From: an uncultured Chloroflexota bacterium
Lineage (GTDB): Bacteria > Chloroflexota > Anaerolineae > Aggregatilineales > Phototrophicaceae
Length of the DNA: 64,000 bases
Direction: 5' to 3'
Assembly (NCBI GenBank): GCA_937974245.1
Contig: CALJKV010000087.1
Span: 1 to 64,000, forward strand
Positions 51,722 to 61,104 of the stretch are shown piece by piece (within the stretch, counting starts at the first letter, position 1; the number at the start of each line of letters is the position of its first letter). Made by a program: the position numbers and the translations under genes. Under the pieces are notes generated by a model. That model saw only the letters and a program-made list of their open reading frames with translations. It was not told where the DNA came from and did no database searches.

Positions 51722-53515
51722 ATGTATATACTCGGAATTTCGTGTTTCTATCACGACTCGGCTGCTGCGCTGATTCATAATGGCGAACTGGTAGCAGCCG
51801 CGATGGAAGAACGTTTTTCGCGCAAAAAGCATGACAACGGCTTCCCCGCGCAGGCCATTGCGTTCTGTCTCAAACAAGCCGGAATCACGGGTGCAGACCT
51901 GGATTATGCGGTGTTCTACGAGAAACCTCTGGTTAAATTTGAGCGTATTCTCCAAACTGCCCTCAGCACCTTCCCCAAATCGGTGGATGTCTGGCACGAT
52001 GCTATGCTGAGTTGGCTCAAAGACAAGTTGTGGATCAAGAACATCATCCAGCAGAAAGTCGGGGTACGCTATGATCGGGTATTATTCTGCGACCACCATA
52101 TGAGCCATGCTGCCAGTGCCTTTTTTGCCAGCCCATTCCGTGAAGCCGCTGTGCTGACGGTTGACGGCGTCGGCGAATGGACAACTACCGCCTTAGGCAC
52201 AGCCACCAGCACCTGGGAGGGCGAATCCGGCGGAGTCAACAAGATTTCCCTATTCGAGGAACAGCGTTTCCCACACTCCATCGGCCTCTTGTATTCAGCC
52301 TTCACTGCGTGGTTGGGCTTCCGCGTCAATAACGGCGAATACAAGGTCATGGGCATGGCTCCTTACGGTCAGCCCCGCTACATAGAGAAAATACACAAGC
52401 TCTTCCAGCAGGACGCGTCTACCGGTAGTTTCCGCCTGAATATGGACTATTTCAGCTTCCATCATTCGACATCCCAGAGCTACAACCAGCGTTTTGTAGA
52501 GTTGTTCGGCGCACCCCGTCCGGCGGAATCTGACTTTTTCACGATGGGTACCAACCCGGAACGCGCCACCGAAAAGGTCGCGATGGGCTTAAACCAGTAT
52601 TACGCCGATGTTGCGGCCAGCATCCAACGTGTGACGGAAGATGCGCTCATCGCCATCGCCAGCCACCTGCACCAGAAAACCGGCCACAGCAAACTGGTAA
52701 TGGCCGGGGGTGTCGCACTCAACACCAAAGCTAACTACCGCCTGCTCAACGAAACACCGTTCGAGGAAATCTATATCCAACCGGCAGCGGGCGATGACGG
52801 TGGCGCTTTAGGGGCGGCACTGTGGGCGTGGCATCTCGTCCTGGGGAAACCGCGCCACTGGGTCATGCCAAACGCCTATTGGGGGCAGGAATTTAGCGAC
52901 GGTGAAATCGCTGATTTCCTGGCGCAAAAACATATCGAATTCGAGTCATTTGCGGATAATGATGACAAACTGCTGGATACCCTGGCCGACAGACTCACCA
53001 ATAAGAAAATCATCGGGTTCTTCCAGGGACGCTTCGAATGGGGGCCACGTGCGTTAGGCAATCGCAGTATCCTGGCCGACCCACGCCATGACGAAATGAA
53101 AGAAATCGTCAATACCAAGATCAAATATCGTGAGCCATTCCGCCCGTTCGCGCCGGTCATCCTGCGTGACCGCGCCCCCGAATACTTTGATTATGCCGGC
53201 GTTGCCCAGCATGAAGCGCCTCGATATATGTTGATGGTCGCCCCGATTAAAGCGGACAAGCAAGATCAGCTTCAAGCGGTCTGCCACCAGGGAACCGGGC
53301 GAGTGCAAACCATTGAGCGTGAAACCAACCCACGTTACTATGGTGTTGTCGAGCGCTTTGGACAAGCTACCGGTGTCCCGGTATTGCTCAACACATCGTT
53401 CAACCTGCGCGGTGAACCGATTGTCACCTCACCTCGCGATGCCTGGAACACATTTCAAAATAGCGACATTGACCTGCTCGTGATGGGGTCATTTCTGGTG
53501 AGAAAACCGGAATAG
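51722..53515 (+). CDS. NodU/CmcH-type carbamoyltransferase
   Basis: A 597-residue enzyme. The N-terminal YrdC/Kae1-like ATPase domain has GISCFYHDSAAALI near residue 4, FCDHHMSHAASAFFASPF near 120, LTVDGVGEWTT near 144, and GGVALNTKANY near 330. The C-terminal carbamoyl-transfer domain has GRFEWGPRALGNRSILADP near 436 and NTSFNLRGEPIVTSP near 557. It transfers carbamoyl from carbamoyl phosphate to a hydroxyl group of a small molecule or glycan. Neighbouring glycosyltransferase and acyltransferase suggest a glycan or surface polymer. It is coupled to the small SxtJ-like gene and followed by the DUF5989 gene 12 bases on. Confidence 0.93.
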   Translation: MYILGISCFYHDSAAALIHNGELVAAAMEERFSRKKHDNGFPAQAIAFCLKQAGITGADLDYAVFYEKPLVKFERILQTALSTFPKSVDVWHDAMLSWLKDKLWIKNIIQQKVGVRYDRVLFCDHHMSHAASAFFASPFREAAVLTVDGVGEWTTTALGTATSTWEGESGGVNKISLFEEQRFPHSIGLLYSAFTAWLGFRVNNGEYKVMGMAPYGQPRYIEKIHKLFQQDASTGSFRLNMDYFSFHHSTSQSYNQRFVELFGAPRPAESDFFTMGTNPERATEKVAMGLNQYYADVAASIQRVTEDALIAIASHLHQKTGHSKLVMAGGVALNTKANYRLLNETPFEEIYIQPAAGDDGGALGAALWAWHLVLGKPRHWVMPNAYWGQEFSDGEIADFLAQKHIEFESFADNDDKLLDTLADRLTNKKIIGFFQGRFEWGPRALGNRSILADPRHDEMKEIVNTKIKYREPFRPFAPVILRDRAPEYFDYAGVAQHEAPRYMLMVAPIKADKQDQLQAVCHQGTGRVQTIERETNPRYYGVVERFGQATGVPVLLNTSFNLRGEPIVTSPRDAWNTFQNSDIDLLVMGSFLVRKPE

Positions 53516-53527
53516 GGAGAGAAAATA

Positions 53528-53698
53528 ATGCGTGATATGCTGGTTCGGATGGGGACTTTCGGTGAATTACTCTTTTTTCTCTGGAAACGCAAACTCTATT
53601 GGCTCATACCGATGATGATGATGCTAGTGATTATCATCATCATCGTTATCCTGGGCAGTAACCCAGCCACACAACCGTTCATTTACTCACTGTGGTAA
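53528..53698 (+). CDS. DUF5989-family micro-protein, 56 residues
   Basis: ATG 53528 to TAA 53698 encodes a 56-residue protein with one very hydrophobic helix containing four Met and a run of five Ile (positions 29-41). The N-terminal head MRDMLVRMGTFGELLFFLWKR and end PFIYSLW match the pattern of DUF5989, small proteins found beside NodU-type carbamoyltransferases. GGGAGAG precedes the start. It lies 12 bases after the carbamoyltransferase and five bases before the next gene. A single-pass membrane partner or anchor for the enzyme is the simplest reading. Confidence 0.8.
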   Translation: MRDMLVRMGTFGELLFFLWKRKLYWLIPMMMMLVIIIIIVILGSNPATQPFIYSLW

Positions 53699-53703
53699 TC
53701 ACG

Positions 53704-54051
53704 ATGGATAATGTAGCATTGGCTGTCTTAATTGGCGCAGTGTGCGGTCTGATTTTTGGCATTCCCGTTACGCGCCGTTCAATCAGTAAAGAGAAGATAC
53801 ACGGCGGCAAACCGGCGCATGTTTTCCACTACATCGGCACAGCCGCGTTCGTGGGTGTCCTGCCCACCGTTCTCGCTAGCCTAGTTCTGCACGGCGGTTT
53901 TATTATCGCGCTTCCGCTGGCGTTTGGTATGCTGGCAGTAAGCTTCGGGGCGCTGTTCCTGTTCGCCCTCATTGAGCGCCCTGCCCGACCACAGGCTGCG
54001 CCCGAAGACGCAAGCTGGACAAAAGAAGACGCGCAGACATCCAGGCTGTAA
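53704..54051 (+). CDS. Small membrane protein downstream of the carbamoyltransferase
   Basis: About 115 residues with three hydrophobic segments: LAVLIGAVCGLIFGIPV, then TAAFVGVLPTVLASLVL and GFIIALPLAFGMLAVSFGALFLFAL. A polar C-terminal tail follows (RPARPQAAPEDASWTKEDAQ). No family was recognised. GTG 53692 would overlap the DUF5989 gene, and ATG 53704 was preferred. Its closeness (five bases) to the DUF5989 gene suggests the same transcript. The stop is 38 bases from the convergent ndh gene. Confidence 0.65.
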   Translation: MDNVALAVLIGAVCGLIFGIPVTRRSISKEKIHGGKPAHVFHYIGTAAFVGVLPTVLASLVLHGGFIIALPLAFGMLAVSFGALFLFALIERPARPQAAPEDASWTKEDAQTSRL

Positions 54052-54088
54052 CATATCGCACCCTATCGTTGTGTCTTGTCCGCACCCA

Positions 54089-55399
54089 TTATTGGGCTGC
54101 GGACCGCTCTTTTTCTGCTACAGGCTCACCCAACCCTTCATGTTCCAGGATAATGCGTACGGAACGATCATACGTCAGGTAATTCCACACCCAGCTAAAG
54201 AACACACTGAACCGATTACGGAAGCCCATGAGCCAGATCAAATGTGCCCCCAACCATGTAACCCAGGCGATAAAACCAGTCAACTGTACCCGGTAGAACA
54301 GCCACGCTACGGCCCGGCGGCGGCCAATTGTTGCCATAAGCCCTCGGTCAATGTATGCAAAAGGTTGCTGCGTTTCACCTCGCAGCTGCCGCAAGATATT
54401 CCGCGCAGCCAAAACCCCTTGCTGTTTGGCAACTGGGATTAGCATAGGATATGGTTCACCCCGAGCATCTTCCAGGTAAACCAGATCGCCGGCAGCATAG
54501 ATATTATTGTGTCCAGCAATTTCCAGTGTTGGCGCGACCGGAATTCGTCCGGCCCTCTGCAAGGGTATATCCAGGAGATCACAAATAGACGAAGCCTTCA
54601 CCCCTGCCGCCCACACTAAGGTGCGAGTCGGTATATAGCGCCCATCACGCAGGTGAGCGCCATTTTGCGTGACGTGTTCGATCATCGCGCCCAGCATGAC
54701 TTCCACACCGAGCGACTCTAACTGCCTGGTTGCAGAGATTTGCAGAGATTCAGGATACGGTGCCAGTAAACGATCCGTCGCCTCTACCAGAATCACGCGA
54801 ACAGTAAACGTAGGTTCCCTGAATTCTTTTCGCAGCACGTACGTGTATAGCTCGCACAATGCTCCCGCAGTCTCCAATCCAGTTGGCCCGCCACCTACAA
54901 CAATAATCGTGGTGAGCGCGTCACGGTAATCAGGATCGTCACTCCAAGCGGCTCGCTCGAACTGTCTTAGCAGGTGATTTCGCAGCACCACCGCGTCTGC
55001 CAGGTCTTTTAGGCCAAAGCTATTAGCCTCTAGTTCGGCCATACCAAAATAATTGGTAACACTGCCGGCAGCCACGATCAGATAATCGTACGCTTCGCGC
55101 TGCACGGTGCCGTTAGTTTTGACTTTAATGACGTGGCCGCCATAGTCCAGACCGACCACCTCCCCCAACATGAAACGCACATTGGGCACGCTGCGAAAAA
55201 TTGTGCGTATCGGGTATGCGATTTCGCTGGGGTCCAGGCCACAGGTTGCCACCTGATAAAGCAGCGGAGTAAAAGTGTGGAAGTTGCGCCGATCAATCAA
55301 TAATACATCAACCGGCTGATTCGCCAGGGTGCGGGCAGCATACAGCCCACCAAAACCGGCGCCAATAATAATGACACGAGGACGGTCAGGTTTCGCCAT
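54089..55399 (-). CDS. ndh: Type II NADH dehydrogenase
   Basis: A 436-residue flavoprotein passing electrons from NADH to quinone without proton pumping. The FAD-binding IIIGAGFGGLYAARTL is N-terminal, YDYLIVAAGS lies near 105, the NADH-binding VVGGGPTGLETAGAL near 165-179, TLVWAAGVKAS near 265, and the second FAD site IYAAGDLVYLED near 299. The C-terminal hydrophobic patch (FIAWVTWLGAHLIWLMG) anchors it to the membrane. The start at ATG 55399 follows GAGGGAGTCCC. It is divergent from the pseudogene at 55600. Confidence 0.94.
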   Translation of the reverse strand: MAKPDRPRVIIIGAGFGGLYAARTLANQPVDVLLIDRRNFHTFTPLLYQVATCGLDPSEIAYPIRTIFRSVPNVRFMLGEVVGLDYGGHVIKVKTNGTVQREAYDYLIVAAGSVTNYFGMAELEANSFGLKDLADAVVLRNHLLRQFERAAWSDDPDYRDALTTIIVVGGGPTGLETAGALCELYTYVLRKEFREPTFTVRVILVEATDRLLAPYPESLQISATRQLESLGVEVMLGAMIEHVTQNGAHLRDGRYIPTRTLVWAAGVKASSICDLLDIPLQRAGRIPVAPTLEIAGHNNIYAAGDLVYLEDARGEPYPMLIPVAKQQGVLAARNILRQLRGETQQPFAYIDRGLMATIGRRRAVAWLFYRVQLTGFIAWVTWLGAHLIWLMGFRNRFSVFFSWVWNYLTYDRSVRIILEHEGLGEPVAEKERSAAQ

Positions 55400-55599
55400 G
55401 GGACTCCCTCGTTTCCACTCAGCGAAACGGACAAGGTAAGTTCATCATACCATTATTGTGAAAATTTGCACAAGTAACTCTCATCTCGCATTCATCAACT
55501 ACCGTGACTAATTACTGTCTTTTACCCATTACCTATTTTAGTTACAATCTGATTTGCTGGGTTATTTTGACCCTGCGAAAAATACTGGGAGCATAATAA

Positions 55600-57951
55600 A
55601 TGGACTTCGCCGATACAATCACTGTGGATCAGCAAGCCGTCCTGCAAGCTACTCAGATGACGGCCACCAACCTGCGTAAGCTTGTCACTGAAACCACACA
55701 CCAGACCGACAGCGCGTCCCATGTTTTTGTCCCCGAACGGGAAGAATTGATTGAACTGATCTCCCAGATACTGCCCGCTGGCAACGTGGTTGGCTTCGTG
55801 TTCAGTGGCATCCTCAACGCCACAGGCCGCGAAATTCCGTCCGCCGAAGGGCGCATGTATTTCAATTCGCTATTCAAAGGGCTTGCGATTATCCGCAACA
55901 ATGCTTTTTACCGGATGATGTTCCTCGGCCCCGCAACGGTACTCATGGGACACAATATGCTCATTCGTTTGGCGGGTGCCAAACCCGAAGATTTCCTACC
56001 TGACGGGGCGTGGCAGTTCTATGTGGAGTTTGGACTCCGCGAAGATGCCGCCCGTCATAGCAGCGAAACACTCGGCTTCCAACAAGTAACAAACAGATTG
56101 CGCTCCTCCCCTGCTGAAGAACTCACGGCCTGGGTACTATCGGCCATGTGGTTGCTCCGGGACTATCCTTACCTGTTGGCGAATCTGTGGGAAGAAAATG
56201 TCCGGCTATGTGTCATTGAGGAAACCACGGGACTAACTGACCTCCATAACCTTTGGCGCAAACAATTTCCATTCGCCATTGCGCCCAACGAAACGCGCCT
56301 TAGTCTTCCGGTCTATCGCTGTCAACGCTTTGAGCAGTTCTGCGCCGGGTAACTCGGTCAAATTGGGGAAAGCCGGCGCCAGCAATTTGAGCAGGTATGA
56401 GGTGACCCGGGGCAACAGCACCAGCGCGAACAAGCAATCCAGGCTTACCAGCAGCAACTCTCGATTCGAACCTATCTTTCACCGGGGGAATACAATGAAA
56501 AGCGCACTTCTATTCGGGCAAGTGACCTGCAAATCAGCATCATTCACAGAGGTAGCTACTATCTTATCTCAATGATAGACCCAGCTAACCCCGCAGCCCC
56601 TGCACTGGTAAATAACCAGGTAAATGCCATTCTCCGTTCCTGAAATCCAGAGGCCGGGCTAGATCTGTCGTTAGCGGCCACCCCGCGTGTTGTATAAAAT
56701 CAGTTACGCACACACCTTTCCCTCGAACAGCAAGAGTCTATCCACAATCTGCAACATGCGCTGGTACTCATCAATTGGGATCAGGCAGATAGCAGTCTGA
56801 CTCTGAGTATGATCCGGGAACAGCGTCGCGGCATTTGCGACCACGCCCTCACCCTGTTCCGCACCAACAACAGCATGGTTTTCGATTTCTCCCACATCTA
56901 TTTCGATGGACCTGCAGGTAGCTGAGATGCTCACAAACACGGCCATCCATCATTTACGTCAGCGCAGCGTCATGATCACAAAATCATCTCAGGATACCGC
57001 GCCCTACTCACTCAACCTCGACTCGAATGCCCGCCTGGAACGCGCCTCCCGAAAATTCCCCGCTACTTTGAAAGATATCAGCGCCGAAGCCAGTTCGAGC
57101 CTCATCCCGATCAATGCGCTTCGCAAGACATTGGCGGAACGTACCAGGCCAACCGTTCAGATGACAGTAAATGACCTCCTGGTACTCTCCGGACTATTTT
57201 CAACCAGCGATATGCACCCAGTACGCAGCTTAACCTTGCGCTGAATGACCTCCGGAAAAACGCCCAAAATCGAGCCGTAGTGAAGGCGCTGGATGAAATG
57301 TTCACCAACCTTGCGGAAACTAATCCGTAACTTATGATCCCCATTGATGCCTCACGCTTTGAACCTCGTGAGCGCATTTTCCCCAGTACATTCCGCAACC
57401 CGCTGGTAGACTACCGCAAAGAGCACGACCACGTATTAGGATTACTCAATGAGATGAACAGTAAACTATTTCGCAAAGGCCAGACGCGCGAGCTTTTCTT
57501 GCATGCACGCGGCGAATACATCAGCACTCTGGAGGTATTCGGAGAAGTCATGCGCCGTTATCGGGCGATTGCCCTTGAAGGCAAAAGCATGAGTACAACA
57601 GCTATCCGCCTGATTGCCGGGCTACCAGGGGCGATGCAGCGCCTGATGGACGGGCTACCGGGGCACTTCGCCTTTATGAATGAAGCGATTAAAGGTGAAG
57701 AGGTTTTTAGCACTGTCGGTCAGGTCACGCCCGGCTCACTCAGCACCCGTTTCGCTAGTGCGAAGGATGATAACGACAGACTCTACCTTACCCTGCGCGA
57801 TTTCCGTCCGCCGGTATTGGCACTGGCTGCCGAAGGGCAGCCTCAGATGGCACAACTTATCACCCAGGATTTCGTAGTGCAATATTTGAAAGGATTCGTT
57901 ACATTTATCGAGGAAATCAATGCTATAATCACTGCTTCCGGAAGCAAGTAG
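55600..57951 (+). pseudogene. Decaying gene of about 780 codons, unknown family
   Basis: One reading frame starting at ATG 55600 continues in phase to TAG 57951 with five true in-frame stops (TAA 56350, TGA 56398, TGA 56641, TAA 56695, TAA 57328). A displaced segment between two compensating frameshifts (near 56920 and 57222) shifts VAEMLTNTAIHH out of phase. Protein-like text continues across every stop, for example QAYQQQLSIRTYLS, HGRGSYYLI-like HRGSYYLISMID, VFDFSHIYFDGPAG and LNLALNDLRKNAQ. The first 250 and last 206 codons remain open. The family was not recognised. HIYFDG is vaguely like acyltransferase motifs. Translation of the two end fragments as separate proteins is possible but less likely. 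Confidence 0.75.
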
Positions 57952-58010
57952 CGCATCCCCTTATGTTATGATTACGCGATTAAACCCATTTTCAGCAAGG
58001 AATTACGATT

Positions 58011-59549
58011 ATGCCACGTGCGCTGCTCAGCGTATACAACAAAACTGATCTGGTTAAATTCGCAACGACTCTGATCGAATTAGGTTGGGACCTGGTTGCC
58101 AGCGGCGGCACCTACCAGGCCTTAGAACAAGCGGAGCTGCCGGTTACGACCGTTGAGCAGCTCACCGGACAACCCGAAATGCTGCATGGCCGTGTCAAGA
58201 CCCTGCACCCTGCCATCCACGCCGGCATTTTGGCGCAAAACAAAGAAGATGACATGGCCGCCTTAAGGGATGCCGGATACGCACCCATCAATATGGTCGT
58301 CTGCAATCTGTATCCCTTTCAAGAGACGGTTGCCCAGATGGGTGTCACGTTGCAGGATGCGATTGAACAGATAGACATCGGTGGTGTCACCTTACTGCGG
58401 GCCGCCGCCAAGAACTTTCTGCGCGTGGTTGTCGTATGTGACCCTGCCGACTATTTGAAAGTTGCCGCCGAACTAAAAGCCACAACGGAAGTCACCCTGG
58501 CAACCCGCCGCAAATTAGCGGTGAAGGCCTTCGCCCATACCCGTGACTACGATACTGCGATTCACGCCTTCCTCTCTCAGGACATAGTACCCAGCCTGAC
58601 AACAATTACCCTTCCCCCACATCTGTCATTGGGGATGCAGCAGATTGAAGTGCTGCGCTATGGTGAAAACCCACACCAGGCAGCGGCATATTACAGTCGC
58701 CTCACGAAAAATGGACCGCTGGGCGGAACTGTCCTGGGTGGCAAACAGCTTTCTTATAACAACATCCTGGATTTGGATTCTGCCTGGCGGACAGTGAGCA
58801 GCTTCAGCGAACCCACAGTGGTCGTTGTCAAACATCTGACACCCACTGGGATTGCCACGGCCAATACTATCGCCGAAGCCTACCCACTCGCTCTGAAATC
58901 TGACGAGGTTTCGGCTTTTGGCGGTGTCATCGCGGTGAACCGGCCCATAACTGAAGAATTTGTGGATTCACTGGGGGCCCTATTCATTGAGGCCATCGCC
59001 GCACCCTCATTTTCTACAAATGCCCAGGAAAAACTGAACGAGGGACGTAAAAACTGCCGCTTGGTACAAATCCCACAGCCCTTCACCGGAAACGACTTCG
59101 AGATTCGTTCGGTGCATGGCGGCCTGCTGGTACAGAGCGCCGATATTGGCGACCCGGACAGCACAGTATTCAAGACCGTGACCGAACGACCACCCAGCAG
59201 TGAGGAATTGCAGGCACTTCAATTCGCCTGGAAAGCCGTGACCCAGGTCAAATCGAACGCCATTGTTCTGGCTGTACAGAACGCTACCGTCGGTATCGGG
59301 GGCGGACTGCCCAGCAGGGTAGACGCAGTACAATTAGCCATTGTCAAAGCGGGCGAACGCGCTAGAGGGTCGGTCATGGCCTCAGATGCCTTTTTCCCGT
59401 TCCCAGACGGCATTACAGCGGCTGCGAACGCGGGAGTCACGGCGGTTATCCAGCCTGGCGGGTCTATCCGAGACAATCAAGTTATTGAAGCCGCGAACGA
59501 AGCGGGTATCGCAATGATCTTCACCGGCACACGCCATTTCCGCCACTAA
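58011..59549 (+). CDS. purH: Bifunctional AICAR transformylase/IMP cyclohydrolase
   Basis: A 512-residue enzyme for the last two steps of IMP synthesis. The N-terminal MGS-like cyclohydrolase domain has ALLSVYNKTDLVKFA, LVASGGTYQALE and GRVKTLHPAIHAGIL. The C-terminal formyltransferase domain has LRYGENPHQAAAYYS, KQLSYNNILDLDSAW, VVVKHLTPTGIA, the catalytic Lys-His region and ASDAFFPFPDGI. The length is usual. AAGGAA precedes ATG 58011. It is followed by hisE after 13 bases, linking purine and histidine synthesis, which share AICAR. Confidence 0.97.
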   Translation: MPRALLSVYNKTDLVKFATTLIELGWDLVASGGTYQALEQAELPVTTVEQLTGQPEMLHGRVKTLHPAIHAGILAQNKEDDMAALRDAGYAPINMVVCNLYPFQETVAQMGVTLQDAIEQIDIGGVTLLRAAAKNFLRVVVVCDPADYLKVAAELKATTEVTLATRRKLAVKAFAHTRDYDTAIHAFLSQDIVPSLTTITLPPHLSLGMQQIEVLRYGENPHQAAAYYSRLTKNGPLGGTVLGGKQLSYNNILDLDSAWRTVSSFSEPTVVVVKHLTPTGIATANTIAEAYPLALKSDEVSAFGGVIAVNRPITEEFVDSLGALFIEAIAAPSFSTNAQEKLNEGRKNCRLVQIPQPFTGNDFEIRSVHGGLLVQSADIGDPDSTVFKTVTERPPSSEELQALQFAWKAVTQVKSNAIVLAVQNATVGIGGGLPSRVDAVQLAIVKAGERARGSVMASDAFFPFPDGITAAANAGVTAVIQPGGSIRDNQVIEAANEAGIAMIFTGTRHFRH

Positions 59550-59562
59550 AGGATACGCTCTC

Positions 59563-59838
59563 ATGCTTACAGAACTCGAAGTTATCATCCAGGATCGCCG
59601 CAATTCTCCGCGTCCAGGCAGCTATACCAACAGCCTGTTTGATGCGGGCCTGAACAGAATTTCTCAGAAGGTGGGCGAAGAATCCATTGAAGTCCTGGTT
59701 GCCGCCCTGGGTCAGGGACGTGATGCGCAAATTGCCGAACTCGCCGATTTGTTTTACCATACATTGGTATTGATGAACCAACTCGGCATCTCCCTGGAAG
59801 ACGTTACCCAGGAGCTCGAGCGACGTCACCCAAAATAA
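59563..59838 (+). CDS. hisE: Phosphoribosyl-ATP pyrophosphatase
   Basis: A 91-residue all-helical MazG-like enzyme, second step of histidine synthesis. Signature: RPGSYTNSLFDAGLNRISQKVGEESIEVLVAAL near 17-48 with the acidic metal-binding EExxE arrangement, then ELADLFYHTLVLM near 63-75. It stands alone, without fused HisI. AAAGGA precedes the ATG by nine bases. Co-transcription with purH (13-base gap) is notable since the histidine pathway releases AICAR, the substrate of PurH. hisZ-hisG lies 46 kb away. Confidence 0.95.
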   Translation: MLTELEVIIQDRRNSPRPGSYTNSLFDAGLNRISQKVGEESIEVLVAALGQGRDAQIAELADLFYHTLVLMNQLGISLEDVTQELERRHPK

Positions 59839-59930
59839 CAGCAGTACCACTGCATAGGCTGCTTACTTTCAGGCTTTCGCCACCTGCTGGGAGCGGCTAC
59901 AATGCAACCACAGTTAATTGAGGTTGAGAT

Positions 59931-61091
59931 ATGTTTGTTACTCGCCAGCAAATGGAACAAGTCGAAGCGGAAACGTTGGCACCGTATGCACTTCTGAGTG
60001 GCAAGAGCAAAGGGCGGCGTTTTCCCGACTCCGAGCCGCGTTATCGCACGGCGTTCCAGCGTGATCGTGATCGGATTATCCATTCTGCCGCCTTCCGAAG
60101 GCTGGAGTACAAGACACAGGTTTTTGTCAATGACGAAGGCGACTACTATCGCACTCGTCTGACGCACACGCTGGAGGTCGCGCAGATCGGGCGCACACTG
60201 GCTCGTGCTTTAGGCGTGAACGAGTATCTCGTTGAGGCTATTTGCCTGGCACATGATCTGGGACATCCGCCCTTTGGCCATGCTGGAGAAGGTGTACTGG
60301 ATGCGCTGTTGAAAGAATATGGCGACGAGAACGGCTTTAACCATAATTTCCAGAGCTACCGGGTGGTGACAGCACTTGAACATCGGTATCCCGGTTGGGC
60401 AGGACTCAACCTGACTAATGAAACCCTGGAAGGCATCGCCAAGCATGAAACCGAATATGACTTCAGCGCTTTCCCGGACTTTGACCAGACAACCCGTGCC
60501 AGCCTGGAAGCGCAAATTGCGAACGTTGCGGATGAGCTGGCATACAACGCCCACGACCTGGATGATGGATTACAGGCAGAATTGATCCAACCCGAACAGT
60601 TAAACGAGCTGGAAATCTGGCGGCAGGTGCGGGAAAGTGTGGGCTGGAACGGGGGAAAACTCGATGAAATCGGGCGACATCGCGTGATCCGTGAACTTGT
60701 CGGCATTCAAGTGGATGACGTCCTGACGACCACCGTCCGCTTGATCGAAAACCTCAACCTGCAAACACCACAAGCCATCCAACAGCACGATAGTAACATC
60801 GTGCAACATAGTCCCGCCTTCAAAGCCAACAACAGAGAACTGAAGGCCTTTCTATACCAGCATATGTACCGGCATTTTCGCGTAATTCGGATGGCAAAAC
60901 GCGCCGAACGCTTCACGACTGAGATTTTTAGGAGCTACGTTGGCGAACCGCGCCAGCTTCCCCAATCCGACCAGGAAAAACTCAAAACGGCCAGTCTGCC
61001 TCGCGTAGTCGCTGATTATATTGCCTCTATGACTGACCGAAGCGCTTTACTGGAATATCGGCGGCTTTTTGACCCGCTCACTCGTCCGTAA
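59931..61091 (+). CDS. dgt: dGTP triphosphohydrolase-like HD protein
   Basis: A 386-residue HD-superfamily enzyme. FRRLEYKTQVFVNDEGDYYRTRLTHTLEVAQI near 52-83 holds the first His, LAHDLGHPPFGHAGE near 103-117 the HD pair, and ADELAYNAHDLDDGL near 200 the last Asp. Homologues hydrolyse dGTP or other dNTPs to the nucleoside and triphosphate, controlling nucleotide pools. A variant C-terminus follows. TTGAGG lies before the ATG. It is followed by a protein kinase gene after 13 bases. Confidence 0.92.
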   Translation: MFVTRQQMEQVEAETLAPYALLSGKSKGRRFPDSEPRYRTAFQRDRDRIIHSAAFRRLEYKTQVFVNDEGDYYRTRLTHTLEVAQIGRTLARALGVNEYLVEAICLAHDLGHPPFGHAGEGVLDALLKEYGDENGFNHNFQSYRVVTALEHRYPGWAGLNLTNETLEGIAKHETEYDFSAFPDFDQTTRASLEAQIANVADELAYNAHDLDDGLQAELIQPEQLNELEIWRQVRESVGWNGGKLDEIGRHRVIRELVGIQVDDVLTTTVRLIENLNLQTPQAIQQHDSNIVQHSPAFKANNRELKAFLYQHMYRHFRVIRMAKRAERFTTEIFRSYVGEPRQLPQSDQEKLKTASLPRVVADYIASMTDRSALLEYRRLFDPLTRP

Positions 61092-61104
61092 TGATGTGAT
61101 CTAA

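Noticed and set aside
56279..56575. Open frame with Ser/Asn-rich product inside the pseudogene
   Set aside because: It is out of phase with the protein-like sequence that continues on both sides in frame with ATG 55600.
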